From the NCBI GenBank assembly GCA_013812515.1, contig JACCTI010000484.1, forward strand, positions 1-16,386: DNA of 16,386 nt, in the 5' to 3' direction. A model generated the notes under the pieces. That model worked only from the letters and a program-made list of their open reading frames with translations. It was not told where the DNA came from and did no database searches. Shown here piece after piece: positions 7,224-14,522 of the stretch. How positions within the stretch are numbered: the first letter of the stretch is position 1; each line of letters opens with the position of its first letter. A program made the translations under genes and the position numbers. The DNA comes from Chthoniobacterales bacterium. Its GTDB lineage: Bacteria; Verrucomicrobiota; Verrucomicrobiia; Chthoniobacterales; UBA10450.

Positions 7224-7328
7224 ACAGCCATCTTGGCGGTCTGGGTTGGCGCGCTTCCAGCCTGCGTCTTCTCGCGCAGGCCTCCTGCGCAAGCGGATAC
7301 CCGCTCAACAGACTGGCAAGATGTCTGT
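7224..7328. repeat. Inverted-repeat element with internal palindrome
   Basis: Two 20-nt arms, 7224-7243 on the plus strand (ACAGCCATCTTGGCGGTCTG) and 7309-7328 read on the minus strand (ACAGACATCTTGCCAGTCTG), match at 17 of 20 positions. The left arm can itself fold, AGAC-GCC-ATCTT-GGC-GTCT. Between the arms lies a perfect 7-bp hairpin, GCGCAGG-CCT-CCTGCGC (7274-7290), with an alternative partner CCTGCG at 7261-7266. This looks like an interspersed non-coding repeat, not part of a gene. No flanking duplication was found. Confidence 0.5.
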
Positions 7329-7377
7329 GTTTTCTCTGCCGTTGCTAGTCGACTGACGAACGAACACGAGAGCATCT

Positions 7378-7450
7378 GTAGCGGCGCTCTGTGAGCGCGG
7401 TTTCTGAGTCGGGCATCCACAGGGCTTCAGCGGTCACAGACCGCCGCTGC
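7378..7450. repeat. Inverted pair of GTAG-type hairpins with compensatory changes (REP-like)
   Basis: Two 23-nt units face each other: plus strand 7378-7400 and minus strand 7450-7428, identical at 19 positions. Each starts GTAG or GCAG and then folds into a 6-bp hairpin with a TGT loop. The stem is GCGCTC/GAGCGC in the first unit and GCGGTC/GACCGC in the second. Two of the four differences are a C-G pair replaced by a G-C pair, so the fold was kept while the sequence changed. The spacer is 27 nt. The arrangement matches paired REP elements. Confidence 0.6.
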
Positions 7451-7510
7451 AAGACTTTTGAGACCGCTGTCTTCTGATTCCTGGGAGATGCTCGAGCCCG
7501 CTCCCGCGGT

Positions 7511-7533
7511 GCGGCGCCCTGGAGGCGTCCCGC
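7511..7533. repeat. GC-rich hairpin just downstream of the coiled-coil gene
   Basis: GCGG-CGCC pairs with GGCG-CCGC around a CTGGA loop, leaving a two-base bulge. It sits 23 nt beyond the stop of the minus-strand coiled-coil gene. It could end that transcript, but no T-run follows on the minus strand, so an eroded repeat like its neighbours is as likely. The rest of 7040-7555, outside the entries listed, shows nothing I recognise. Confidence 0.3.
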
Positions 7534-7555
7534 TTCACCGACGCAGCCTCGCCGG

Positions 7556-9427
7556 TCAGTCTCCCGCGACCGTTGGCGAGGAGGACGTCTTTGCAACGCG
7601 CTGCAAGAGGAGTCGAGCACTATCCTCCGGCACGTTGAAGCGGATCTCGACGCCCGTGCCCTCCGTCGCAATCTCCGGCGGTTGCGCGTAGAGGAGGAAC
7701 TCCGAGTCTTCCAAACGCAGCCAGCGTTGCGGCTCATCCCGCACTTTCTGGGCGAGCTCGTCCGCAGCTTTGGAAGAGTTCATCTTCAAAAGCACACGGC
7801 CTTTGACTGGATTTCCGAGCGTCAAGCCAAGGCCGAAAATCTGCGTCGCGTCGAGCAGTTCGCGCATGAAGATCGGGCTGAAGTAACGCGGGAGATTCGG
7901 AGGATCGCTCGAGATCAGACGGACCGCGCTCTCCTGGTCAAGCGCCTGGAAGCGGTCGAAGAGCGGGCCGGTGATCTTGAGATCTTGCTTGATTCCAAGC
8001 CGCACCCGCACCAGTTCCTCCACTTCCTCAGGCGCGCCCACCGCGAGCGTTCTCGGTCCCACGCGAGCCAAGGCGAAATCCGAACGCGACCAGACCGGCA
8101 GGCCGCTGATCGGACGCCGTTCAAACCCTTGCTCTTTCTCGACCGAATGCAGCACCCCGGCGACATCACCTTTCGCCTGCACCAAGACAAACTCGCGCAC
8201 CTCGCCTGACGCGCCGCCCGTCATGCCGCGCGTGACACGGATGGTATCGCGGGAAAGATTCAATACGGGCGTGCGGAGCGCGTGCGCGGTCAATCCGGAC
8301 CAGATGGTCTGCCATTCATCGGAAGGCTCCTTCTCCCAACGCTTGACGAGATCGTCCCGCTGAAGCTGCTGCGTGTTCACGGAAAGGATCGCTTCTGTCT
8401 CCTGCGGCAGCCATTCGCGCTTCGCCGGCGACTGGAAAACGAGCGGCAGGATAATGGCCAGGAGAATCAATACGGAGAGAATGCTAAAGTAAAATTTACG
8501 CAGCTCCTGCTTGTCGATTTGACTGGAAAGGACAGCGAGCTCCGCCTTGTGCTCCGAGTGCCGTTCCACCGCACCGCGATGGCGCAGGACATCGTCGAGC
8601 AGATGCGGCGCGCTCGGCGGGGCGATGCGCGTCGTGGCCAGATGCCGACCGATGTTGAGATAAGCGGGGTTCTTCCGCTCCTCCACGGTTTGATGATGTG
8701 TGCGCGCTTCCTTCAAAGCATCCTGTTGCACGCGAGCGTTCTCGTTCAACGTGCGATCGCGCGCTTCGAAGTCGTTCCGGATTTTAGCAATCCGTTTCTC
8801 GACGTCTTCCAGCGCGCATTGCTCGAAGGTAAGCTTCTCTTTCGCCTGACGGCACGCATCGGCGCTCCCGATCCGGGCGCGCGAAATTTCGGCACGTTGC
8901 TCCGGTAATTGCGTCCGCTTTGCGCTGAGCGTGCTTGTCTGCGCCTGAAGATCTGGAGGGGCCGGAACCTGCGCCTGCAGCTCGGCAATTTTGCGCATCA
9001 ACTCGCGCTCGGCCGCGTCGTTATCCTGCAAACGCCGCTCAACCCCGGACAGCTCGCGATTGCAGAGATCGGCGATTGATTCCGCTTCGATCCGGCGCTG
9101 CGTCATCGGCTTTTTCTCTTCCTCTAATGTCGCCAGCGCGTTGGTCTGCTCTTTTGCATTCTGCTGCCGCTGCGACTCAATCTGTTTGATTCCGTCCTCG
9201 ATCTGCGAGATCCGAACGCCGACCTCTCTTTGCTCCTGTTCCAGTTTTTTCAGCGCGACAATCTCGTTCCGGACCTCGGGAAAATTAACCGCCTGATCGC
9301 ACCCTTCCCGGCCCAGCGCGATCTCGCTTTTTTGCAGGAGACGCTTTTCATGGCGCAGCGCCATGCGTGTTTTCTGCCGCCGGACCTTCAGTCCGATTTC
9401 GCGCAGGCCTGTGCCGATGAAGCTCAC
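7556..9427 (-). CDS. Large coiled-coil membrane protein of unknown function
   Basis: I do not recognise this 623-residue protein. Residues 1-250 are charged and helical (LKKLEQEQREVGVRISQIED, RRIEAESIADLCNREL), with few prolines apart from one break near 154-158, and should form long coiled coils. A short segment NPAYLNIGRHLA (253-264) and APHLLDDVL lead into one strongly hydrophobic helix, FYFSILSVLILLAIILPLVF (312-331). The last 290 residues are a globular domain with alternating beta strands (EAILSVNTQQL, EFVLVQAKGDV, FALARVGPRTLAVGAPEEV). They resemble in style the DUF3352-like domains of planctomycete and verrucomicrobial membrane proteins; this is only an impression. There is no N-terminal signal, so the coiled coil is probably cytoplasmic and the C-terminal domain periplasmic. 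Translation starts at a GTG at 9427. It lies 285 nt downstream of acs on the same strand. Confidence 0.85.
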   Translation of the reverse strand: MSFIGTGLREIGLKVRRQKTRMALRHEKRLLQKSEIALGREGCDQAVNFPEVRNEIVALKKLEQEQREVGVRISQIEDGIKQIESQRQQNAKEQTNALATLEEEKKPMTQRRIEAESIADLCNRELSGVERRLQDNDAAERELMRKIAELQAQVPAPPDLQAQTSTLSAKRTQLPEQRAEISRARIGSADACRQAKEKLTFEQCALEDVEKRIAKIRNDFEARDRTLNENARVQQDALKEARTHHQTVEERKNPAYLNIGRHLATTRIAPPSAPHLLDDVLRHRGAVERHSEHKAELAVLSSQIDKQELRKFYFSILSVLILLAIILPLVFQSPAKREWLPQETEAILSVNTQQLQRDDLVKRWEKEPSDEWQTIWSGLTAHALRTPVLNLSRDTIRVTRGMTGGASGEVREFVLVQAKGDVAGVLHSVEKEQGFERRPISGLPVWSRSDFALARVGPRTLAVGAPEEVEELVRVRLGIKQDLKITGPLFDRFQALDQESAVRLISSDPPNLPRYFSPIFMRELLDATQIFGLGLTLGNPVKGRVLLKMNSSKAADELAQKVRDEPQRWLRLEDSEFLLYAQPPEIATEGTGVEIRFNVPEDSARLLLQRVAKTSSSPTVAGD

Positions 9428-9480
9428 GGGGTAAGGCTACGCGAGTTGCGCGCAGCACCAATGGAAATCAAGCACAAGTC

Positions 9481-9681
9481 TCAACCGGCTACGCAGCTTT
9501 GGAGATGCGCTTCCGCTGTGGCCATGGTGCTGAATCGCGGTGCGCGCGTGGCCTGCTCGACGCCCAACACAGCCGGGCCGCTAGTGCCGACAATTACTTC
9601 CGCTACGAATCTGCGCCCGTCGTAGATGGGGCGCTGACTCCGGTGCCGGCGCAGGTCCCGCGCTGGGCCGGCTGGGGTCAA
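9481..9681 (-). CDS. Doubtful small ORF between acs and the coiled-coil gene
   Basis: A 66-codon minus-strand frame with a TTG start fills most of the 285-nt gap. Its middle part (YDGRRFVAEVIVGTSGPAVL, GVEQATRAPRFSTMATAEAH) alternates like a small beta protein, and third positions lean to G/C. No family is recognised and no ribosome binding site is clear. It may be a genuine small protein, a fragment, or a chance frame in GC-rich DNA. Nothing else is seen in 9428-9712. Confidence 0.25.
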   Translation of the reverse strand: MTPAGPARDLRRHRSQRPIYDGRRFVAEVIVGTSGPAVLGVEQATRAPRFSTMATAEAHLQSCVAG

Positions 9682-9712
9682 CGCTCCCGGCGACGACAGT
9701 CCTAGACCGCTT

Positions 9713-11659
9713 CTATTCCTCGGCCGCGCTGAGCTTTGCGAGCACGCTGAAATCTTCCAGCGTGGTTGTGTCGCCGGTGACGCTCTTGCCGCTCGCGATT
9801 TCTTTCAGCAAACGGCGCATGATTTTGCCGCTGCGCGTCTTCGGCAGTGCTTCGGCGAAACGAACTTCGTCCGGCTTCGCGATTGCCCCGATCTGCTCAC
9901 CCACGTGACGCCGGAGTTCCTCCTTGAGACTGGCGCCCGCTTCCACACCTGTCTTGACCGTGACGAACGCGACCATGCCCTGACCCTTCAACTCATCTGG
10001 TCGGCCCACGACAGCCGCTTCCGCGACCTTCGCATGACTAACGAGTGCGCTCTCGATTTCTGAGGTTCCAAGACGATGTCCAGCTACGTTCAGGACATCA
10101 TCGATCCGCCCCACGATCCAGAAGTAGCCATCCTCGTCGCGACGGGCCCCGTCCCCTGTTACATAGCTCCCTTCAAATTCGCTCCAATACTGCTTCTCGT
10201 AGCGTTCCTCGTCGCCGTAGATCGTCCGCAGCATCGAGGGCCAGGGACGCCGGATGATCAGCTTGCCGCCGACATTCGGCCCAACCTCGTTCCCTTCTTC
10301 ATCTACAATCGCCGCATCAACCCCAAAAAACGGCAGGGTCGCGCTTCCGGGCTTGGTCGGAATCGCGCCCGGCAGCGGACTAATCATGATCGCTCCCGTC
10401 TCCGTCTGCCACCATGTGTCGACGACGGGACAACGGCCGCCGCCGATCTTTTCGTGATACCACATCCATGCTTCCGGGTTAATCGGCTCACCGACTGATC
10501 CAAGCAGGCGTAGTGAAGTGAGGTCGTGCTTTTTCACCCACTCGTCGCCCCAGCGAATAAACGCGCGGATCGCTGTCGGCGCGGTGTAGAGAACGTTGAC
10601 GCCGTGTTCCTCGATGATGCGCCAGAAACGGTCTGGCTCCGGCCAATTCGGCGCGCCTTCGTACATCAAGGTCGTGGCGCCGTTTGCGAGCGGCCCGTAA
10701 ACGACATAGCTGTGTCCCGTGACCCAGCCGATATCCGCGGTGCACCAGTAGATATCGTTCTCGCGCAGGTCGAAAACGTACTTCGTTGTCACATAAGTGC
10801 CGACAAGATAACCGCCGGTCGTGTGCAGGATTCCCTTTGGTTTTCCGGTCGAGCCGCTCGTGTAAAGGATGTAGAGCGGGTGCTCGCTATCGAGCGGCGT
10901 CGGTGGGCAATGCGCGTCGACGTATTCCAATTCGCGGTGCCACCAAACGTCGCGGCCTTCTTCGATGTGCACCTCATTGCCCGCGCGCCGGAAAACGATC
11001 ACCCGTTTGATCGATGTCTCACCACGGAGCGCGTCATCGACATTCTTCTTTAACGGCACGATCGCCCCGCGCCGATATCCGCCATCCGCGGTAATGAGAG
11101 CGCTCGCGCCGCAATCACCGATGCGATCGCGAATACTGTCTGCGCTGAAGCCACCGAAGATGACGGAATGCACCGCGCCGATGCGCGCGCAGGCCAGCAT
11201 CGCGATGGCTGCTTCCGGAATTGCCGGCATGTAGATGATGACGCGATCGCCTTCGCAAATCCCGTTCCGTTTCAGGACATTCGCAAAGCGGCAGACCTCA
11301 CGGTGTAGTTGCTGATAAGTGAGCGTCCGCTTCTCACCCGGTTCGCCTTCCCACAAGATTGCCGCCTTGTTCCGATTCGGTCCGGTGAGATGACGATCTA
11401 GGCAATTTTCCGAGACGTTCAGCTTTCCGCCGGCAAACCACTTCGCGAACGGTGCTTTCCATTCCAGCACGCTTTCCCACGGGGCGCTCCAGGCCAGCTC
11501 ACTCGCTTCGCGCGCCCAGAACTTGTCCGGCGCGTCGAGTGATTCCCGATGCATCCGCCGATACTCCTCGAGGCTTCCGATGCTCGCCGTCTCCGCGAAC
11601 TCCTTTGCGGGCTCGAAAACGCGCCGCTCGATCAGATGCGACTCAATGTTGTTCTCCAT
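9713..11659 (-). CDS. acs: Acetyl-CoA synthetase (AMP-forming)
   Basis: Acs activates acetate to acetyl-CoA through an acetyl-AMP intermediate, letting the cell use acetate as carbon source. The 648-residue length is standard. The N-terminal Acs-specific part includes EYRRMHRESLDAPDKFWARE (32-51) and WFAGGKLNVSENCLDRH (74-90). The adenylate-forming core has the P-loop YTSGSTGKPKGILHTTGGYL (266-285) and DTWWQTETG, and the hinge region reads VTGDGARRDEDGYFWIVGR followed by DDVLNVAGHRLGTSEIE. The C-terminal PKTRSGKIMRRLL holds the catalytic Lys612, which in other bacteria is switched off by acetylation. The ATG at 11659 fits the family's N-terminus. A 241-nt gap to the divergent dodecin gene contains a GTAG-type hairpin and probably both promoters. 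Confidence 0.98.
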   Translation of the reverse strand: MENNIESHLIERRVFEPAKEFAETASIGSLEEYRRMHRESLDAPDKFWAREASELAWSAPWESVLEWKAPFAKWFAGGKLNVSENCLDRHLTGPNRNKAAILWEGEPGEKRTLTYQQLHREVCRFANVLKRNGICEGDRVIIYMPAIPEAAIAMLACARIGAVHSVIFGGFSADSIRDRIGDCGASALITADGGYRRGAIVPLKKNVDDALRGETSIKRVIVFRRAGNEVHIEEGRDVWWHRELEYVDAHCPPTPLDSEHPLYILYTSGSTGKPKGILHTTGGYLVGTYVTTKYVFDLRENDIYWCTADIGWVTGHSYVVYGPLANGATTLMYEGAPNWPEPDRFWRIIEEHGVNVLYTAPTAIRAFIRWGDEWVKKHDLTSLRLLGSVGEPINPEAWMWYHEKIGGGRCPVVDTWWQTETGAIMISPLPGAIPTKPGSATLPFFGVDAAIVDEEGNEVGPNVGGKLIIRRPWPSMLRTIYGDEERYEKQYWSEFEGSYVTGDGARRDEDGYFWIVGRIDDVLNVAGHRLGTSEIESALVSHAKVAEAAVVGRPDELKGQGMVAFVTVKTGVEAGASLKEELRRHVGEQIGAIAKPDEVRFAEALPKTRSGKIMRRLLKEIASGKSVTGDTTTLEDFSVLAKLSAAEE

Positions 11660-11713
11660 GGCTCAGATTCGTTTCACGTCGACATGGCCCTGTGCGCTGC
11701 CGGGAGGCATTTG

Positions 11714-11737
11714 GTAGGGACGCGCGCTGCGGCGTCC
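11714..11737 (+). repeat. GTAG-initiated hairpin in the acs/dodecin gap (REP-like)
   Basis: GTAG at 11714 leads into a perfect 6-bp stem, GGACGC (11718-11723) with GCGTCC (11732-11737), around an 8-nt GC-rich loop. The same GTAG-plus-hairpin layout occurs at 2447 and 7378. It lies about 55 nt upstream of acs, where it would fall in the acs leader or promoter region. About 40 nt further on, GACGCAGCC is shared with the repeat-rich region at 7540-7548. Confidence 0.4.
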
Positions 11738-11900
11738 TGCATGTGCCGCGTTGGTACTCTGAAAGACGCAGCCACCTGAGGCGGATAGCGCACCTTGTTA
11801 CCCCTACCGAAAACTCTTCCGTCGGATGTGCGTACTCCGCACCTGAACGTGAATCAAATTTGAGTTTGTTCGCGGCCAACCAAAGGTTCACGCTCCTGGC

Positions 11901-12110
11901 ATGAGCGATCACGTTTACAAGAAAATTGAACTCGTCGGTTCGTCACCGACCAGCATAGAAGGTGCCGTCTCGAATGCTCTGGCGCGCGCCGGGCAGACCA
12001 TCCGCAATATGCGCTGGTTCGAGGTCGTGGAGACCCGCGGCCACATTGAGAACGGCGAGGTCGACCATTGGCAGGTCACTGTAAAGATCGGTTTTACCCT
12101 CGACAGCTAG
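11901..12110 (+). CDS. Dodecin family flavin-binding protein
   Basis: Dodecins assemble into hollow dodecamers that store or buffer flavins (FMN, FAD, riboflavin). The 69-residue product matches throughout: MSDHVYKKIELVGSSPTSIE, ALARAGQTIRNMRWFEVVET, RGHIENGEVDHWQVTVKIGF. Trp39 (in MRWFEV) is the residue that stacks on the flavin ring in known dodecins, and Gln58 (in HWQVT) is the one that contacts its edge. The ATG start is unambiguous because it coincides with the first strand. It stands alone, divergent from acs and convergent with the small membrane protein gene. Confidence 0.95.
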   Translation: MSDHVYKKIELVGSSPTSIEGAVSNALARAGQTIRNMRWFEVVETRGHIENGEVDHWQVTVKIGFTLDS

Positions 12111-12181
12111 GTTCGTCCTCCCCTTTGTTGGACTCCTTCAGATTGGGCCGGGAGAGGAGGACGGGAATGAGTCGTAAAGCC

Positions 12182-12466
12182 CTACGTCTCTTCCTGCTTC
12201 GTCGCTTGGTAGAGCTTCGTCGCACCGTAAATCAAGATCGCTGGCTTCAATGCCATCAACGACAGCCGTGTCAGGCCGCCAATGATCCGAAAAACCGGGA
12301 GTCGATCGAGAACCAACCCTGCCACAAGAGCATAGGCCATGGCACGGGTCGGGTTTTCTCGCACGTAATCCTCGGTTTGCCCCCTGATCTGTTCGAACTG
12401 CTCCTTCGTGTAACGAAGGCTGCGATCTGCAATGTCCCCGGAATTTTCGGAAAGTTGTTGGTCCAT
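12182..12466 (-). CDS. Small membrane protein, YqjD/ElaB (DUF883)-like
   Basis: The 94-residue product has a hydrophilic helical first half (YTKEQFEQIRGQTEDYVREN) followed by PTRAMAYALVAGLVLDRLPV and a second hydrophobic stretch, LSLMALKPAILIYGATKLYQ. The order of charged helix, 'V.E.P..A...A...G...' and membrane helix is that of the ElaB/YqjD family, inner-membrane proteins that bind ribosomes in stationary phase in E. coli. The match is by pattern only; the E. coli GxxxG-type helix is only partly kept. The ATG at 12466 has GGAGAG directly in front, unusually close, so the true start could be slightly upstream in the same open frame. It follows the methyltransferase gene by 77 nt on the same strand. 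Confidence 0.7.
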   Translation of the reverse strand: MDQQLSENSGDIADRSLRYTKEQFEQIRGQTEDYVRENPTRAMAYALVAGLVLDRLPVFRIIGGLTRLSLMALKPAILIYGATKLYQATKQEET

Positions 12467-12543
12467 CTCTCCATGAATTCGGATGTTGAGGGCCGTCTGC
12501 GTGTTCCAAAAAGTAGCGATCTGCGAGCTTTGACCGGCGCGAG

Positions 12544-13464
12544 TCAGCGCAGCGTCAGCCAAACCGTGCTTGCCCCGACGCCCAGCGGAAAATCGGGCAA
12601 GGCAGCCTCGCGGTGCAGAGTGCCGGCACGTCGCGAGGCTTTGAGGCCGAAGCGTCCCATCACCTCCAGTGCGTGCTCGTCCAGCCTCGTGCAGTTCGTC
12701 GAAAGAAGGACGTGGCAATCACGCTCCCCGACCTCCAGCGCGTTCACCAGCAACGTCTCGAAATCTCGCTCGACTTGGAACGCTTTGCCGATCTTTGAAC
12801 GCGAAAACGTCGGCGGGTCCAAAATGATCAGATCGAATTTATCGCCTTTCCGCGCCAGCCGCGGCAAGTACTCCATCACGTCCCCGGGGACGAAGCGATG
12901 CGCGGTGATCGGTTGTCCATTAAGAAGAAAATTTTCGCGTCCGCGGATGAGCGACTTTTTGGAAAGATCGATGCTGGTAGTCATCGCTCCTGTCGTTGCC
13001 GCAGCCACGGAGAAGGAACAAGTGTAGGCGAAGCAATTGAGAACGTTTTTCGGACGCAGACTTCGGACGAACGTGCGGTTGTGCCGCTGGTCGACAAAAA
13101 GCCCGGTGGAATATCCGGCTCCGAAGTCGATGCCGTAACGCAACCCGCGCTCCAGCGCCATTGCTTGCAGAGGGGCCGACGAGTCGCCGGTAATGAGCCG
13201 CGGCGCCTCGCGCCCGGAGTTTTGCTTCGGCAGAAATCGCGCAAAGACGCGGGTGAAATTGAACCCGACGGAGAGCGACCACAGACGGAGTTCGGTCGTT
13301 AGGCGTTCCTGCGCGATGGCCGTCTGGTAGGAAACCAGAACGTCACTCCCATAACGCTCCACCCAACCGTCACGAAACGTACAAATCCGGTAAGCGTCTG
13401 TCTCTTCGGCCTGGAACGCTCTCACCAGATCGGGCTGAATCCATTCCATGTTCTCATAAATCAT
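12544..13464 (-). CDS. Class I SAM-dependent methyltransferase, RlmI-like (COG1092)
   Basis: The product resembles the catalytic part of RlmI/RlmK-type 23S rRNA cytosine/guanine methyltransferases. STGLFVDQRHNRTFVRSL (119-136) precedes the SAM-binding motif VLNCFAYTCSFSVAAATTGA (141-160). SIDLSKKSL (164-172) follows, then GRENFLLNG (175-183), and the catalytic-loop segment FDLIILDPPTFSRSK (210-224). LLSTNC fits the late strand of the fold. The 306 residues lack the N-terminal PUA domain that E. coli RlmI has, so the target may be different. Two starts are possible: ATG 13464 (MIYENMEWIQ) or ATG 13449 (MEWIQPD). It is the first gene of a minus-strand pair with the small membrane protein. Confidence 0.85.
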   Translation of the reverse strand: MIYENMEWIQPDLVRAFQAEETDAYRICTFRDGWVERYGSDVLVSYQTAIAQERLTTELRLWSLSVGFNFTRVFARFLPKQNSGREAPRLITGDSSAPLQAMALERGLRYGIDFGAGYSTGLFVDQRHNRTFVRSLRPKNVLNCFAYTCSFSVAAATTGAMTTSIDLSKKSLIRGRENFLLNGQPITAHRFVPGDVMEYLPRLARKGDKFDLIILDPPTFSRSKIGKAFQVERDFETLLVNALEVGERDCHVLLSTNCTRLDEHALEVMGRFGLKASRRAGTLHREAALPDFPLGVGASTVWLTLR

Positions 13465-13579
13465 GCCCGTTTGCTGCCAATTCGAGGAATAATCGGCGAA
13501 TGATCAGCTCGTGCGCGTCTCTCGGGCGTTGCCTTCTCCCGCGGAACGAGCACGATATGCGAGCCGTCGGTTCCCACAC
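13454..13579 (-). CDS. Possible 41-residue ORF overlapping the methyltransferase start
   Basis: A GTG at 13579 opens a short basic ORF on the minus strand ending DAHELIIRRLFLELAANGHD-L, with TGA at 13456-13454 overlapping the first codons of the methyltransferase gene by 11 nt. The C-terminal half would be a good amphipathic helix and the overlap resembles translational coupling. No family is recognised and no ribosome binding site stands out. A chance frame is quite possible. Confidence 0.2.
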   Translation of the reverse strand: MWEPTARISCSFRGRRQRPRDAHELIIRRLFLELAANGHDL

Positions 13580-13601
13580 TAGTCGTTTGTCGACGGCGCC
13601 G

Positions 13602-14522
13602 ATGATCGAAGAAGTGACAGTTCGCGTTCCCGCGAGCACCTCGAACCTAGGCCCCGGCTTTGATTGTCTTGGCGTCGCATTGCGGATCTACAATCACGTC
13701 ACCGTCGCGCGGGGTCGCCCGCCGCGGGCAGCGACGCCAATGATCCGCGCGGCCGCCGAAGCTTTTTTCGCGCGTGCCGGTGTGCGCCCATTTGCATTCA
13801 GGTGCGAGGTAGCAGGCGATGTTCCGATGGCGCGCGGTCTTGGCAGCAGCGTCACCGTCCGCCTCGGTCTCATGCACGGGCTGAACGCGCTCGCAGGCCG
13901 GCCTCTGAAACGCGAAGAGATTTACGAACTGTGTGCGGAACTCGAAGGCCATCCCGACAACGCTGCGGCGGCCGAGTTCGGGGGATTCAACGTGGTGCGT
14001 GCCGGTTCGCGGCAACGCTTCGCTGTCTCCGCTGCGTTAAAATGTGTCCTGTTAATTCCCGACTTCGAGGTCAGCACAACTAAAGCGCGTGCTTTATTGC
14101 CGGGAAAAATCAGCCGCAGAGGCTCCGTCGAGAGTTGCGGCAACGCGGCGGCGATTACGGCTGCGTTCGCCTCCGGCAAATATATGAATCTGCAAGGCGC
14201 GTTCCGCGATCATCTGCACCAACCGTTTCGAAAAAAGCTGATGCCGTTCCTCGATGACGTCATCGCAGCCGCCGAAGAGGCCGGAGCGCTCGGCGGTTTT
14301 CTGAGCGGATCGGGCTCCACCATTGCCGCCGTCACTCTCGCATCGGTGCCAGCCGTCGCCCGCGCGATGCGGAGCGCGGCCACGAAGGTGAATGCGCAAA
14401 CGATTATTACCACCGCGGACAATCGAGGCGCCCGCTTGCTAATCAGCGATCAACAACTCCGACAAAAGGTCGCGAGCACGCGAAGAATTTCGGTGTCAGC
14501 TATCGGAAATCCCACGGAATGA
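13602..14522 (+). CDS. thrB: Homoserine kinase (GHMP family)
   Basis: ThrB phosphorylates L-homoserine with ATP, the step before threonine synthase. The 306-residue length is right. The N-terminus VRVPASTSNLGPGFDCLGVA (8-27) is the hallmark of ThrB within the GHMP kinases. The ATP-binding motif PMARGLGSS is at 75-83, ELEGHPDNAAAAEFGGFNV is conserved, and the C-terminal LGGFLSGSGSTIAA completes motif 3. The frame stays open back to 13500, but the ATG at 13602 gives exactly the conserved N-terminus, so the 34-residue extension is discarded. The stop overlaps the lpxK start (ATGA), indicating coupled translation. No other threonine genes are in the window. Confidence 0.93.
   Translation: MIEEVTVRVPASTSNLGPGFDCLGVALRIYNHVTVARGRPPRAATPMIRAAAEAFFARAGVRPFAFRCEVAGDVPMARGLGSSVTVRLGLMHGLNALAGRPLKREEIYELCAELEGHPDNAAAAEFGGFNVVRAGSRQRFAVSAALKCVLLIPDFEVSTTKARALLPGKISRRGSVESCGNAAAITAAFASGKYMNLQGAFRDHLHQPFRKKLMPFLDDVIAAAEEAGALGGFLSGSGSTIAAVTLASVPAVARAMRSAATKVNAQTIITTADNRGARLLISDQQLRQKVASTRRISVSAIGNPTE

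Noticed and set aside
7036..7356. A + strand frame of 106 codons after cutA
   Set aside because: It runs through the permease relic and the inverted-repeat element, and its product has no fold-like pattern.
7210..7555. A CRISPR array in the repeat-rich gap
   Set aside because: The repeats are inverted pairs of different sequences, not regularly spaced direct repeats, and no cas genes are present.
7040..7555. An insertion sequence or transposon
   Set aside because: No transposase fragment was found in any frame, and no target duplication flanks the inverted repeats.
12114..12163. Inverted repeat CGTCCTCC/GGAGGACG between dodecin and the small membrane protein gene, as a bidirectional terminator
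   Set aside because: The loop would be 34 nt and there is no T-run on either strand; the purine/pyrimidine-rich arms could match by chance.
12068..13027. Long + strand frame of 319 codons opposite the methyltransferase and small membrane protein genes
   Set aside because: Its product has no recognisable motifs and it lies antisense to two genes with clear family signatures; GC-rich DNA often keeps the opposite frame open.
13500..13601. 34-residue N-terminal extension of homoserine kinase
   Set aside because: The conserved ThrB N-terminus begins exactly at the ATG at 13602, and the extension would occupy the divergent promoter region.
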